Assembly (NCBI GenBank): GCA_903913285.1
Contig: CAIWKO010000066.1
Location: 1 to 64,000 of the forward strand
Source: an uncultured Bacteroidales bacterium
Lineage (GTDB): Bacteria; Bacteroidota; Bacteroidia; Bacteroidales; CAIWKO01
Length of the DNA: 64,000 nucleotides
Reading direction: 5' to 3'
Under the pieces are notes generated by a model. That model was not told the DNA's origin, made no database searches, and saw only the letters and a list, made by a program, of their open reading frames with translations. A program made the translations under genes and the position numbers. Below are positions 1 through 8,333 of this stretch, piece by piece (position 1 is the stretch's first letter; each line of letters opens with the position of its first letter).

Positions 1-726
1 AGAAGTCAAAAAAATCAAAAAACCCAACTGTCGATTTAATAAAGAACATCGTTTCAAATATATCAACTCAAAGGCACTATCATACTATTGAGAAAAGAAG
101 CCAGGAATTGGGTATTCTACAATGTCCTAAAACATAACCATAATAAATTAAATTTTAAATAAAAAAGCAAATATACTCAAACTGTGAATGAAATACAAAT
201 ATAATATCAATTTTATTAATGGTAATTTGACACCAAAGTACCTGAATAAAAACAGTTGCAAAATATACTCTGTTGAAACGCATGTTATGTTATTTGATTA
301 TTAAGGCATTAGAAACATTATAATGACTCTTTAAACGTATGAAATGCATTAACGAAACTTGATTTATATCAAAAACTGGATGAGAGAACAGGGTAAATCG
401 ATGAGGCAATATAGTTATATGGCTGATTAAAATACTGAAGTATGAAATCTGAGGTTCAAGTGCACCGATTGCATTACCCAATCAAAACGATTAAGGAATT
501 TAGAATTTTTAATTACTGATTAAAATTTTTGCGAATCCAGAAATGTTTATGAGCAAAATGCAGAAAACTTTGTCTGTTCACAAATGGTTACGAGCAAATT
601 GCAAAAAATGATAAGGATATAAAAACTAAAAATGAGTATTGTAGTTACAGTTAAATGGCAATTTGTTACTTTAAAACACTTTACATTTCTATATACTCCA
701 GTTCACTTTAGTCCCTTCTAACTTCC
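1..726. other. gene-free AT-rich stretch
   Basis: No convincing gene is visible on either strand; the longest open frame (63 codons, minus strand, near 290-481) has no recognisable features. The only structure I see is a 27-bp imperfect direct repeat at 541-567 and 583-609 (23 of 27 bases identical, 42 bp apart). The stretch lies downstream of the minus-strand efflux operon, so it probably contains that operon's 3' untranslated region. Confidence 0.5.
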
Positions 727-1851
727 TCACCCCGCCACTTTCCTATACCTCCACACTGCCAGCGAAATCATGGCAATGCCGTAGCCCAGCAAAATCAGAA
801 AATCTTTATAGATGTCGGTAAAGGTGGAGCCTTTGAGCAATATCATGCGGATAAGTTTCATAAAATACATCACCGGATTGACGGTGTCGATGATCTGTGC
901 CCATTGCGGCATACTATCAACAGGCGTGAAAATTCCGCTCATCATAATAAAAACAATCATGAAAAAGAAAACCACAAACATGGCTTGCTGCTGGGTGTTG
1001 GCCGAATTGGATATGAGCAGCCCATAGCCCTGCACCACCAGCAGATATACACTGGCCACGGCAAACAATAAGCCCAGGTTGCCCACCATGGGCACATTGA
1101 AAATAAGTTTGCCTACAAACAAACCGAACGAAAGCATAAACAGGGCGATGATCCAAAACGGCAGCAGTTTGCCGATCACGAAATGTATTTTGCGGATGGG
1201 TGTTACGTTGATCTGTTCTATGGTTCCCATTTCTTTTTCGCGCACTATGTTCATCGAAGCCAGTATCATACCCATCATGGTTACCAGTATCACCAAAATG
1301 GCGGGCACCATATACACTTTGTAGTTCATATCGGGATTATACCAAAACGAGGGAATGATGTCGATTGTTTTGGCCGAAGGTATGTTTTTCGACACGCCCA
1401 CCCATTTGGCTATCAAATCGCGGTTGTAGCCTATAATGATCTGGCTGGCATAAGCGCTTCCGATGCCTGCCACGGTGCCGTTGATGGCATTGAATATCAC
1501 CTGCACCTGACCCTGGTTTTCGCGCACCAGTTTCTTTTCGAAACCCGACGGTATGCTCAGTATCATCTGTGCCTTGCCCGATTCTATTTGTTGGCGGGCC
1601 TGGTTCATATCGAAGGTGTTGCCCGTTATTTTGAAGAAAGGCGAACTGCTGAATTTGTTGGTGAGCAGTCGCGAAGTGGTGCTCAGATCCTGATCGACCA
1701 TACAAACGCTGATATTCTTAATTTCGAATGTAGCCGCATTGACCATGATGAGCAACTGAACAATAGGAACCACAAATATCATGGGTAACATGGCACGGTT
1801 GCGCCTGATCTGCAAAAACTCTTTCTGAAGTATAAATAATATGGTTCTCAT
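727..1851 (-). CDS. ABC-2 type transporter permease (second permease of efflux operon)
   Basis: Inner-membrane permease of about 374 aa, the usual length for the YbhR/YhhJ-like ABC-2 family. One N-terminal membrane helix (about residues 20-40) is followed by a long extracytoplasmic loop, then about five helices in the C-terminal half, with the family-typical segment NIVREKEMGTIEQINVTP before helix three. It would pair with the permease at 1972-3078 and the ATPases at 3627-5278 to drive export through the HlyD/TolC partners encoded upstream. It is the last gene of the operon. The gap before it carries a 7-nt repeat array. Substrate cannot be told from sequence. Confidence 0.9.
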   Translation of the reverse strand: MRTILFILQKEFLQIRRNRAMLPMIFVVPIVQLLIMVNAATFEIKNISVCMVDQDLSTTSRLLTNKFSSSPFFKITGNTFDMNQARQQIESGKAQMILSIPSGFEKKLVRENQGQVQVIFNAINGTVAGIGSAYASQIIIGYNRDLIAKWVGVSKNIPSAKTIDIIPSFWYNPDMNYKVYMVPAILVILVTMMGMILASMNIVREKEMGTIEQINVTPIRKIHFVIGKLLPFWIIALFMLSFGLFVGKLIFNVPMVGNLGLLFAVASVYLLVVQGYGLLISNSANTQQQAMFVVFFFMIVFIMMSGIFTPVDSMPQWAQIIDTVNPVMYFMKLIRMILLKGSTFTDIYKDFLILLGYGIAMISLAVWRYRKVAG

Positions 1852-1858
1852 TTTATTT

Positions 1859-1893
1859 GGTATCTGGTCTATGGTATCTGGTATCTGGTATCT
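1859..1893. repeat. degenerate 7-nt tandem repeat (GGTATCT), outer left arm
   Basis: Five consecutive heptamers of the type GGTATCT/GGTCTAT lie between the two permease genes. The reverse complement of 5312-5346 matches this block at 32 of 35 positions, so the two form a long inverted repeat about 3.4 kb apart that encloses one permease gene, the four-helix-bundle gene and both ATPase genes. Confidence 0.85.
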
Positions 1894-1971
1894 TTCAACT
1901 TTATAAACTTTTTTAACTTTTAACTAAGTACTTTAGGCACTTTAGCTCACTTCAAACTTTAGGCACTCCTT

Positions 1972-3078
1972 TTACTCCAAACGTATTTTAAATTTCCTTA
2001 CACTCATGGTGATAAAAAACACTATCATGCCGCATAGCACCAGGGTTTCTTTCCACACACCCATAAATCCCAATCCTTTTAACATAATATTTTTGATGAT
2101 GATGATGAAATAGGTGGAAGGATTTACGTGGCACAACCATTGCAACACCAGCGGCATATTTTCGACAGGATAAATAAAGCCCGAAAGGATGATGGTGGGC
2201 AGCATCAGGCCCATCATCGACATAAGCATGGCCGTTTGCTGACTGCTGGTGGAGGTTGAAATAAATATCCCCACCGACAGCGAAAGCAAGATGAACAACA
2301 TACTTTCCAATAGCAACAGCACTATGCTTCCTTGTATGGGTAAGCCGAACACGAAATTGCTCAGCAGCAGTATGGTGATAACATTCACGAACGACAACAC
2401 CGCGTAAGGCATCACCTTGCCGATGATGATCTGCAGCGGCCTCAGGGGCGACGCGAGCAGTATTTCCATGGTGCCCAGTTCTTTTTCGCGCACAATACTC
2501 ACCGAAGTGAGCAGGGCACAGATAAGCACCAGTATCAGTGTCATGGTTCCCGGCACGAACATGTAAACACCTTTCAGTTCTTCGTTGTAGAGCATACGCG
2601 ATTCAATACCGATCTGCATCGGAATAGCAGCCTGAGCGTTTTCTTTTTGCACATAATCGTTGATGATGGCCGAGGTGTAGCTCACGATAAGATTAGCCGA
2701 GTTGGCATCCGAAGCGTCGGCTATCAGATGCACTGCAGCTTTGTTGTCGCGTTGAAGTTTCACCGCAAAATCGGGTTCGAACACCACCACTTCTTTCACC
2801 GATGCGTTGCGGAAGCATGCCCCTATCTGGTCTTCGCTGGTGAGCACTTTGGTGACGACAAAATATCCCGAAGAAACCAGCTTGTCGGTAATTTTTTTGG
2901 TAACCACATCCTGCGAATGATCGAGTATGCCTATTTTGGCATCCTTGATCTCGTTGGTTACCACGTAGCCGAACAACAACATCTGAACCACCGGCATGAT
3001 GAACAAAATAGCCAACGTACGCTTGTCGCGGAAAATATGATAGAACTCTTTAATTACAAAGCCGAGAAAGTGTTTCAT
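1972..3078 (-). CDS. ABC-2 type transporter permease (first permease of efflux operon)
   Basis: ABC-2 membrane subunit of 368 aa, paralogous to the downstream permease at 727-1851. It has an N-terminal helix, a large extracytoplasmic domain, then a conserved cytoplasmic segment (SIVREKELGTMEILLASPL) and about five C-terminal helices. The arrangement of two ABC-2 permeases with paired ATPases, an HlyD adaptor and a TetR regulator resembles E. coli YbhGFSR/CecR, so export of a small toxic compound is likely. The substrate is inference only. Confidence 0.9.
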   Translation of the reverse strand: MKHFLGFVIKEFYHIFRDKRTLAILFIMPVVQMLLFGYVVTNEIKDAKIGILDHSQDVVTKKITDKLVSSGYFVVTKVLTSEDQIGACFRNASVKEVVVFEPDFAVKLQRDNKAAVHLIADASDANSANLIVSYTSAIINDYVQKENAQAAIPMQIGIESRMLYNEELKGVYMFVPGTMTLILVLICALLTSVSIVREKELGTMEILLASPLRPLQIIIGKVMPYAVLSFVNVITILLLSNFVFGLPIQGSIVLLLLESMLFILLSLSVGIFISTSTSSQQTAMLMSMMGLMLPTIILSGFIYPVENMPLVLQWLCHVNPSTYFIIIIKNIMLKGLGFMGVWKETLVLCGMIVFFITMSVRKFKIRLE

Positions 3079-3087
3079 TTTATGAGG

Positions 3088-3147
3088 GTATATGGTCTAT
3101 GGTAGCTGGTAGTTGGTACATGGTAGTTGGTATTTGGAATATGGTAG
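3088..3147. repeat. degenerate 7-nt tandem repeat (GGTAnnT), inner left arm
   Basis: Eight or nine heptamers beginning GGTA or similar (GGTATAT, GGTCTAT, GGTAGCT, GGTAGTT and so on) separate the permease start from the end of the four-helix-bundle gene. The array is complementary in type to the ACCATAT/ACCTGTT array at 3565-3634 on the far side of that gene. Confidence 0.85.
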
Positions 3148-3151
3148 CATA

Positions 3152-3511
3152 TTATTTTCTGAGATTATTTGATTTTCGCAATGCGTAAAGCATTTTTTGT
3201 ATGGAATGAATGCTTTGCATTATAGTTGTCGTTTTTTCTTCTTTTATGTATTTGATTCTTTGTGCAGCAATTAAAAGGGTTTCCAATTCGAAACTTGAAC
3301 CCAGAGAAATATCCAAAAAGTGATTGAAATCATTAACCGTGCTTCTTCCGCATCCTTCTGCAATATTTGCCGAAATGGATACTGCACACCTGTTTATCTG
3401 TGAAGTTAAACCAAATTGTTCCTTCGCCGGAAAAGTATTTGTAACGTCATAAATATTTACAATTAAATCCATCGATATTTTCCAAACTTCCAAATCTTTA
3501 AAAAAATGCAT
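3152..3511 (-). CDS. four-helix-bundle protein (S23/IVS-like, TIGR02436 type)
   Basis: A 119-aa protein of the small four-helix-bundle family first known from intervening sequences in 23S rRNA genes. Recognisable family features are the N-terminal FKDLEVWKISMDLIVNIY stretch, the FGLTSQI(N)R segment and SISANIAEGCGR. The fold is all-helical and the function of the family is not established. The gene breaks an otherwise continuous efflux operon between the ATPase and permease genes and is flanked on both sides by inverted arrays of 7-nt repeats. This suggests insertion as a unit rather than a role in efflux. Confidence 0.85.
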   Translation of the reverse strand: MHFFKDLEVWKISMDLIVNIYDVTNTFPAKEQFGLTSQINRCAVSISANIAEGCGRSTVNDFNHFLDISLGSSFELETLLIAAQRIKYIKEEKTTTIMQSIHSIQKMLYALRKSNNLRK

Positions 3512-3564
3512 GACAAATAATATTAATTTTTATGAACACCGTTAGTTACTTTATACCTAAGCCC

Positions 3565-3634
3565 TACCATATACCTGTTACCATATACCTGTTACCTGTT
3601 ACCATATACCTGTTACCTATTACCTATTACTTAT
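3565..3634. repeat. degenerate 7-nt tandem repeat (ACCATAT/ACCTGTT), inner right arm
   Basis: About ten heptamers of the types ACCATAT, ACCTGTT and ACCTATT lie upstream of the four-helix-bundle gene start. Read as reverse complement they are the same GGTATAT-like family as 3088-3147, so the two arrays form an inverted pair around the gene. Confidence 0.85.
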
Positions 3635-4367
3635 TATCTCCTCTTGCCAACTTAATAAACACATCGTTCATCGAATCTGCCCCGAAGGTTTCTTTCAGTT
3701 TCTGGGGAGTATCCAGTGCGGCGATGCGCCCGTCGACCATGATGGAAACGCGGTCGCAATATTCGGCTTCGTCCATATAGTGCGTGGTCACGAACACGGT
3801 GACGCCCTCGCTGGCCGCTTCGTATATTTGGTTCCAAAATTGTCTGCGGGTGATGGGGTCAACCCCGCCCGTGGGTTCATCCAAAAAAACGATCTTCGGG
3901 TCATGCACTATGGCGATCGAAAACGCCAGCTTTTGTCGCCAGCCCAATGGCAAGTCTTTAATCAGCTTTTTAGCCGAATCCTGCAGGCCAAGTTTATCGA
4001 GCAGCAGTTGAGTTTTGATTTTAATATCTTTGCGTGTCATACCGTAGATGCCGCCAAAAAAACGGATGTTTTCCGCAACGGTCAGGTCTTCATAGAGCGA
4101 AAACTTCTGACTCATATATCCTATGCTGTTTTTGATGGCTTCGGTTTGCGTATACACATCGAACCCGGCTATGGTTGCTTTGCCCGAAGTGGGTTTCGAA
4201 AGGCCGCACAATATCTTGATAGCAGTTGTCTTACCGGCACCGTTGGCTCCCAAAAAACCGAAGATCTCTCCTTTATAAACATCAAAGGTCAGGTCGTCGT
4301 TGGCTGTAAAACTCCCGAACTTTTTATAGAGATTGCTTACGGTAATTATTTTTTCGCGTGTACTCAT
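3627..4367 (-). CDS. ABC transporter ATP-binding protein (efflux)
   Basis: Cytoplasmic ATPase of 246 aa. Walker A is GANGAGKT (residues 40-47), Walker B is KIVFLDEP, and the H-loop is in FVTTHYMDEAEYC. The signature motif is degenerate (LPLGWRQK instead of LSGGQ), as in the C-terminal ATPase half of YbhF. I chose the ATG at 4367 because it overlaps the TGA of the upstream ATPase by 4 bp (ATGA), a typical coupled junction; the frame is open 10 codons further up. It probably works as a heterodimer with the 4364-5278 product. Confidence 0.93.
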   Translation of the reverse strand: MSTREKIITVSNLYKKFGSFTANDDLTFDVYKGEIFGFLGANGAGKTTAIKILCGLSKPTSGKATIAGFDVYTQTEAIKNSIGYMSQKFSLYEDLTVAENIRFFGGIYGMTRKDIKIKTQLLLDKLGLQDSAKKLIKDLPLGWRQKLAFSIAIVHDPKIVFLDEPTGGVDPITRRQFWNQIYEAASEGVTVFVTTHYMDEAEYCDRVSIMVDGRIAALDTPQKLKETFGADSMNDVFIKLARGDNK

Positions 4368-5278
4368 GATGCCTCGTTCATTAATGACATAAAACAATCT
4401 TCAATATTGGGTTCTATAGGGTTTATTTCCAGTTGCTGATGGCCGAGAGCGGTCAGGTACTTTTCAAGTTCTTCCTTCGAGATACGGTTTTCTTTTGCAG
4501 TATAGTGAACATATTGTCCGAACGGGAACACACTATCGCAAGCGGGATAATTGCTCAGATCGTTCAGCAATTTGTGGATGTTTGACGAACGGATGGCCAG
4601 AATGTTTTTACCGAAACTTGATGTGATGAGGTCAGGTTTATCGATCTTAAGTATGCTGCCGTTCTGTATCAGGGCCACTCGGTCGCAGAGCGAAGCTTCG
4701 TCCATATAGGGTGTTGAAACCACGATGGTGATACCCGCGTTGCGTAGCGACTTCAGCATTTCCCAAAATTCCTTGCGCGAAACGGCGTCGACGCCCGTGG
4801 TGGGTTCGTCCAAAAAAAGCACTTCGGGTTTGTGGATCAGGGCACACGATAAGGCAAGCTTTTGTTTCATCCCTCCCGACAAAGCTCCTGCACGGCGGTC
4901 CTTAAAAGGTTCGATCTGGCTGTAAATGTCCTTTATCAGATGATAGTTTTCCTGAATGGTGGTGCTGAAGATGGTGGCAAAAAATGTCAGGTTCTCTTCA
5001 ACGGTCAAATCCTGATAAAGCGAAAATCTTCCCGGCATATAGCCAACCATTTTGCGTATCTTTTTGTAGTCTTTCACCACATCCAAACCCATCACTGTGG
5101 CTTTTCCCGAATCAGGCAGCAACAAGGTCACCAAAATACGAAACAAGCTGGTTTTCCCTGCCCCGTCGGGACCTATAAATCCGAATATCTCGCCTTTATC
5201 GACACTAAATGTGATGTCTTCGAGCGCTACGATCTTTTTATAGCTTTTATGGATATTTTCAACGATTACCGTGTTCAT
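4364..5278 (-). CDS. ABC transporter ATP-binding protein (efflux)
   Basis: ATPase of 304 aa with Walker A GPDGAGKT, a canonical signature LSGGMKQK, Walker B LFLDEPTTG and an extra C-terminal domain of about 70 residues. It corresponds to the N-terminal ATPase half of YbhF-type transporters, the downstream gene being the other half, so this operon has the two halves as separate genes with a 4-bp overlap. The ATG at 5278 is preferred over an upstream in-frame GTG at 5284. Confidence 0.93.
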   Translation of the reverse strand: MNTVIVENIHKSYKKIVALEDITFSVDKGEIFGFIGPDGAGKTSLFRILVTLLLPDSGKATVMGLDVVKDYKKIRKMVGYMPGRFSLYQDLTVEENLTFFATIFSTTIQENYHLIKDIYSQIEPFKDRRAGALSGGMKQKLALSCALIHKPEVLFLDEPTTGVDAVSRKEFWEMLKSLRNAGITIVVSTPYMDEASLCDRVALIQNGSILKIDKPDLITSSFGKNILAIRSSNIHKLLNDLSNYPACDSVFPFGQYVHYTAKENRISKEELEKYLTALGHQQLEINPIEPNIEDCFMSLMNEAS

Positions 5279-5311
5279 TATCACGTTTATTAAATTATTT
5301 TAAATCCTGCC

Positions 5312-5346
5312 TGATACCAGATACTAGATACCATAGACCTGATACC
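5312..5346. repeat. degenerate 7-nt tandem repeat, outer right arm
   Basis: Heptamer array between the ATPase and HlyD genes. Its reverse complement matches 1859-1893 at 32 of 35 positions. Both copies fall in spacers between operon genes, not in coding sequence. Confidence 0.85.
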
Positions 5347-5348
5347 TT

Positions 5349-6227
5349 TTACTTGAAATTGACTTCGCCCGGCATCCCAATCTTCATGGCTCCGTCGTTC
5401 TTCACTTTTATTTTCACGGCGTAAACCAGATTCACACGTTCTTCTTTGGTTTGTATGATTTTTGGTGTGAACTCAGCCGTAGAAGAAACCCATGTAACTA
5501 TCCCTTCATATTTTCCCATTTCCTTTTCACCTTTATCAATTAAAACCTCAACCTTTTGCCCGAGTTTTACTGCTGCCAATTGCGACTCACTGACATAAGC
5601 CTTTAGGAAAATATAGCTCAGGTCGGCTATTTTATAAAGCGATTTGCCGGGTGCCACCAGTTCGTCCTGCATCATATACTTGTCCAGAACCGTTCCTTTG
5701 ATAGAATTCACAAGGTAACTCTTTTTAATGGTCTGGTTTATTTGTGCAATTTGCTTGTCAATTCCAAGTATTTCATCACCAACGCTGCTGTTCTGTGTGG
5801 CTATGGAGGCAATTTGTTTATCCACCAAATTAATGCTACCGTTTATATCATCAAGTTGTTTCTTGGTAGCAGCACCATCTTTCAAAAGTTTCTCAATGCG
5901 GGCTTTATCGATCAACAGGTTGTTCTTTTGTTGCTGCTGTACTTCAATCTGCGCTGCAATATTCGGCGATTTTGTTGAGATTGCACCGCGCTGAGCCATC
6001 AGCTGTTCTTTTTTCAATTGCAAATCGGTGGTATCAACAATTCCGATGAGTTTTCCGGAATCGATAACACTACCCTCTTCAATAGTAAACAGCAAGAGTT
6101 TTCCGCCTACTTCCGAAGATATTATTACTTCGTCGGCTTCGAAATTGCCATAAGCATCCGATTTTTTGTTTTTCCCCGAACACGATGCCAATAAAGCTAT
6201 GGCGATGATTAACAGATATTTTTTCAT
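5349..6227 (-). CDS. HlyD-family periplasmic adaptor (lipoprotein)
   Basis: Membrane fusion protein of 292 aa linking the ABC transporter to the TolC channel. A lipoprotein signal ends at LLASCSGK with Cys16 as the likely lipidated residue. An N-terminal biotinyl/lipoyl half motif (about residues 40-70) is followed by a coiled-coil hairpin (about 75-170) and a beta-barrel region. The C-terminal GMPGEVNFK is typical of the family. The length and gene position match YbhG-like adaptors. Confidence 0.9.
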   Translation of the reverse strand: MKKYLLIIAIALLASCSGKNKKSDAYGNFEADEVIISSEVGGKLLLFTIEEGSVIDSGKLIGIVDTTDLQLKKEQLMAQRGAISTKSPNIAAQIEVQQQQKNNLLIDKARIEKLLKDGAATKKQLDDINGSINLVDKQIASIATQNSSVGDEILGIDKQIAQINQTIKKSYLVNSIKGTVLDKYMMQDELVAPGKSLYKIADLSYIFLKAYVSESQLAAVKLGQKVEVLIDKGEKEMGKYEGIVTWVSSTAEFTPKIIQTKEERVNLVYAVKIKVKNDGAMKIGMPGEVNFK

Positions 6228-6276
6228 AATTTTATTTTTAATTGTTTCTTAATATAGTTTAAATTGAGCTGAATTT

Positions 6277-7545
6277 CTATAATTTCCCCATGCTGTTGAG
6301 GTAATTCAGTTTTGCCATTTGAAGCTGTATCTTGTGAAGTTCAGAATTTAGCTTAGCCTGTATTTCAGCGTCAAAATCCGTTACATATTCTGTTGCTGTA
6401 ATAATTCCGTTTTCGAGCTGAGATGCAGCCGAGCGCGAAATATTCTCACGAAGTTTAATAATCTCGGAATCTTTTTCGATCAGTTGCTCGTATTTTGTGA
6501 TGTCGCTCATATCTTTCTGTGAAGAGATTTTCAGGTTTTTGTCGAATGTTTCTTTTTGTGTATCGAGCAGGTTTTTTTGAATATCAATTATCTTTTTCTC
6601 CCTTCCGCTCTGGTAGAATCCTGAAATATTCCAGCTCAGTTTTGCTCCGAAAATGTAGAAAAAATCAAAATCGTTCGATAACATATTGAACCCTGGTCTG
6701 CCGTAACCGGTTTGACCGAAGGCATAGAAACGGGGCATTATTCGGGCTGTTGTAAGTTTTTTCGATACATCGAGTTTGTTCATCTGATAATCGAATAATT
6801 GCATCTCCGGGCGTTTGTTGTCGTAAACTAAAGCCGCAATTTCCGTTTCAGGTATCTTGAACACGGTGTTTTCCGATACGGGTTTATTCAGATACTCGGC
6901 CAACATTTTCACGGCAGTTTCTTTTGCATTGGCAATTTCGATCAATTGTTGATCGGTCTTGATCAGTTCGGCCTTCAGCACATCGGCATTACTTTGTATC
7001 TGGACCTCGTCTTTAATACTTTTCTCTATTTTCTTTATTTGTGAATTCAAATTGTCCTGAACACTTTTAATGATCTTTTCGTTCTCCTGCAATAACAGTA
7101 TATTAAAGAAAATTTGATCGATGCGGTCTTTGAGAGTTGCTAATTGAACATCCACATTAAGTTTGTCGGCTTGCAAACCGCTTATTTCAAGTTTCTTTTG
7201 TGCTGAAGTGAGGCCGCCGTCCCAAATAGTTTGGTTCAGGTCAACGGTAAGTTTATATTGGTCCTTGCTAATGCTCGGCACGCTAACCAAAGGACTGAAT
7301 TGCGGTATCTGTGTAACAGCCGACTGATACGTAGCCTGCCCGTTCAGCGAAAGCTGCGGGAAATATGAGGTATTGAGGTTCTTGATCCTCAGATCTGCAG
7401 AAGCCGAAAGCAGGTCTTTTTGTTTTATCAACGGATAGTTTTCAATTGCCAGTTGCTGACAAGCAGTTAAAGTAAGTGTATCCGTTTTTTGAGCAAATAC
7501 AGGTACGCTAAATAAGAGTATACCTGCTAAGAGTATCTTTTTCAT
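6277..7545 (-). CDS. TolC-family outer membrane efflux protein
   Basis: Outer-membrane channel of 422 aa with a Sec signal peptide (cleavage after about residue 18, VFAQ). The rest is two tandem OEP-type repeats rich in long helices, for example around residues 20-210 and 220-420. It is encoded 49 bp upstream of its adaptor and 9 bp after the TetR gene, so it forms the exit duct of the same pump. Confidence 0.9.
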   Translation of the reverse strand: MKKILLAGILLFSVPVFAQKTDTLTLTACQQLAIENYPLIKQKDLLSASADLRIKNLNTSYFPQLSLNGQATYQSAVTQIPQFSPLVSVPSISKDQYKLTVDLNQTIWDGGLTSAQKKLEISGLQADKLNVDVQLATLKDRIDQIFFNILLLQENEKIIKSVQDNLNSQIKKIEKSIKDEVQIQSNADVLKAELIKTDQQLIEIANAKETAVKMLAEYLNKPVSENTVFKIPETEIAALVYDNKRPEMQLFDYQMNKLDVSKKLTTARIMPRFYAFGQTGYGRPGFNMLSNDFDFFYIFGAKLSWNISGFYQSGREKKIIDIQKNLLDTQKETFDKNLKISSQKDMSDITKYEQLIEKDSEIIKLRENISRSAASQLENGIITATEYVTDFDAEIQAKLNSELHKIQLQMAKLNYLNSMGKL

Positions 7546-7554
7546 AGTGATGAA

Positions 7555-8166
7555 TTATTTAATTTGAAGAGCGTTAATAATAAAATCCGCGACCAGTGTT
7601 TTGCGTTCCATTATAAATTTATGATATGCATCCTTGTCGCTGTTAAACATAAAACCCTCAATGATGGGACGTCCAATAAAAGGAAAAATGCACAAACCGA
7701 TAAGATTAACGATTAAGTGAGTAAAAGAAATCGGTATAATTTTACCATCAGCCACTTCTTTTTGCACCATTTGATTTGCAGATTCAGGGTTGATACCTGT
7801 CTTTTTTATCAATGCTATGATTTTTTCGGGGGTCCTTTGTAATTCCCGTATCACAAAAACAGGCAAATACGGATTTTCAAGCAGCATATCAATATAGTGC
7901 CCAACAATGGCTCTGATTTTTTCGGCGAAAGGGATATCAGATACCATAACTTGCGAAATGTTTGGCAAAAACTGCATGAACGCCCCTTCAAAAATGGCAT
8001 CAAATAATTTATCCTTACTTCTGAAATAATAATGAAGCAGAGCTTTATTGATCCCTGCCTCATCAGCGATCTGCTGCATACGCGCTCCATCAAACCCTTT
8101 GTCGAGGAAGACTTTTTTTGCGGCTTCCAGAATAACCTTTTCTGTTGATAATTCCTGCTCAACCAT
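7555..8166 (-). CDS. TetR/AcrR-family transcriptional regulator
   Basis: Regulator of 203 aa with an N-terminal TetR HTH (about residues 8-55), including GARMQQIADEAGINKALLHY with the usual YYFRSKDKLF helix. The C-terminal part is a variable ligand-binding domain. It is the first gene of the efflux operon and probably represses it, releasing DNA when the pump substrate binds. A palindrome in the upstream region (8232-8245) is a candidate operator. Confidence 0.92.
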   Translation of the reverse strand: MVEQELSTEKVILEAAKKVFLDKGFDGARMQQIADEAGINKALLHYYFRSKDKLFDAIFEGAFMQFLPNISQVMVSDIPFAEKIRAIVGHYIDMLLENPYLPVFVIRELQRTPEKIIALIKKTGINPESANQMVQKEVADGKIIPISFTHLIVNLIGLCIFPFIGRPIIEGFMFNSDKDAYHKFIMERKTLVADFIINALQIK

Positions 8167-8231
8167 AATATTAGTTTTTTGGTTTATGCTTTTGGTTTAA
8201 TTGTTTAGTTTAACCATTTGGCAAAATTAAT

Positions 8232-8245
8232 AATAAATATTCATT
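8232..8245. promoter_or_regulatory. candidate TetR operator
   Basis: The sequence AATAAATATTCATT is an inverted repeat (AATnAATATTnATT) centred between the divergent tetR and mrdA genes. It lies just upstream of a TAATTTTG-type -7 element for tetR (8222-8229, minus strand). Autoregulation is inferred from position and symmetry only. Confidence 0.4.
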
Positions 8246-8308
8246 CAGTGTAAAATTTTTTATCTTTATTTTATAATAAAATATACCTGCATTGTTCTTC
8301 AGAATAAT

Positions 8309-8316
8309 TAATTTTG
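8309..8316 (+). promoter_or_regulatory. candidate -7 element for mrdA
   Basis: TAATTTTG matches the Bacteroidota -7 consensus TAnnTTTG and ends 17 bp before the mrdA ATG. A CTG at 8287-8289 lies 19 bp upstream in place of the consensus -33 TTG, so support is partial. Confidence 0.35.
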
Positions 8317-8333
8317 CTGACTCAACGTGAATT

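Noticed and set aside
290-481. 63-aa open frame on the minus strand
   Set aside because: AT-rich stretch, no family resemblance, no promoter, low-complexity residues.
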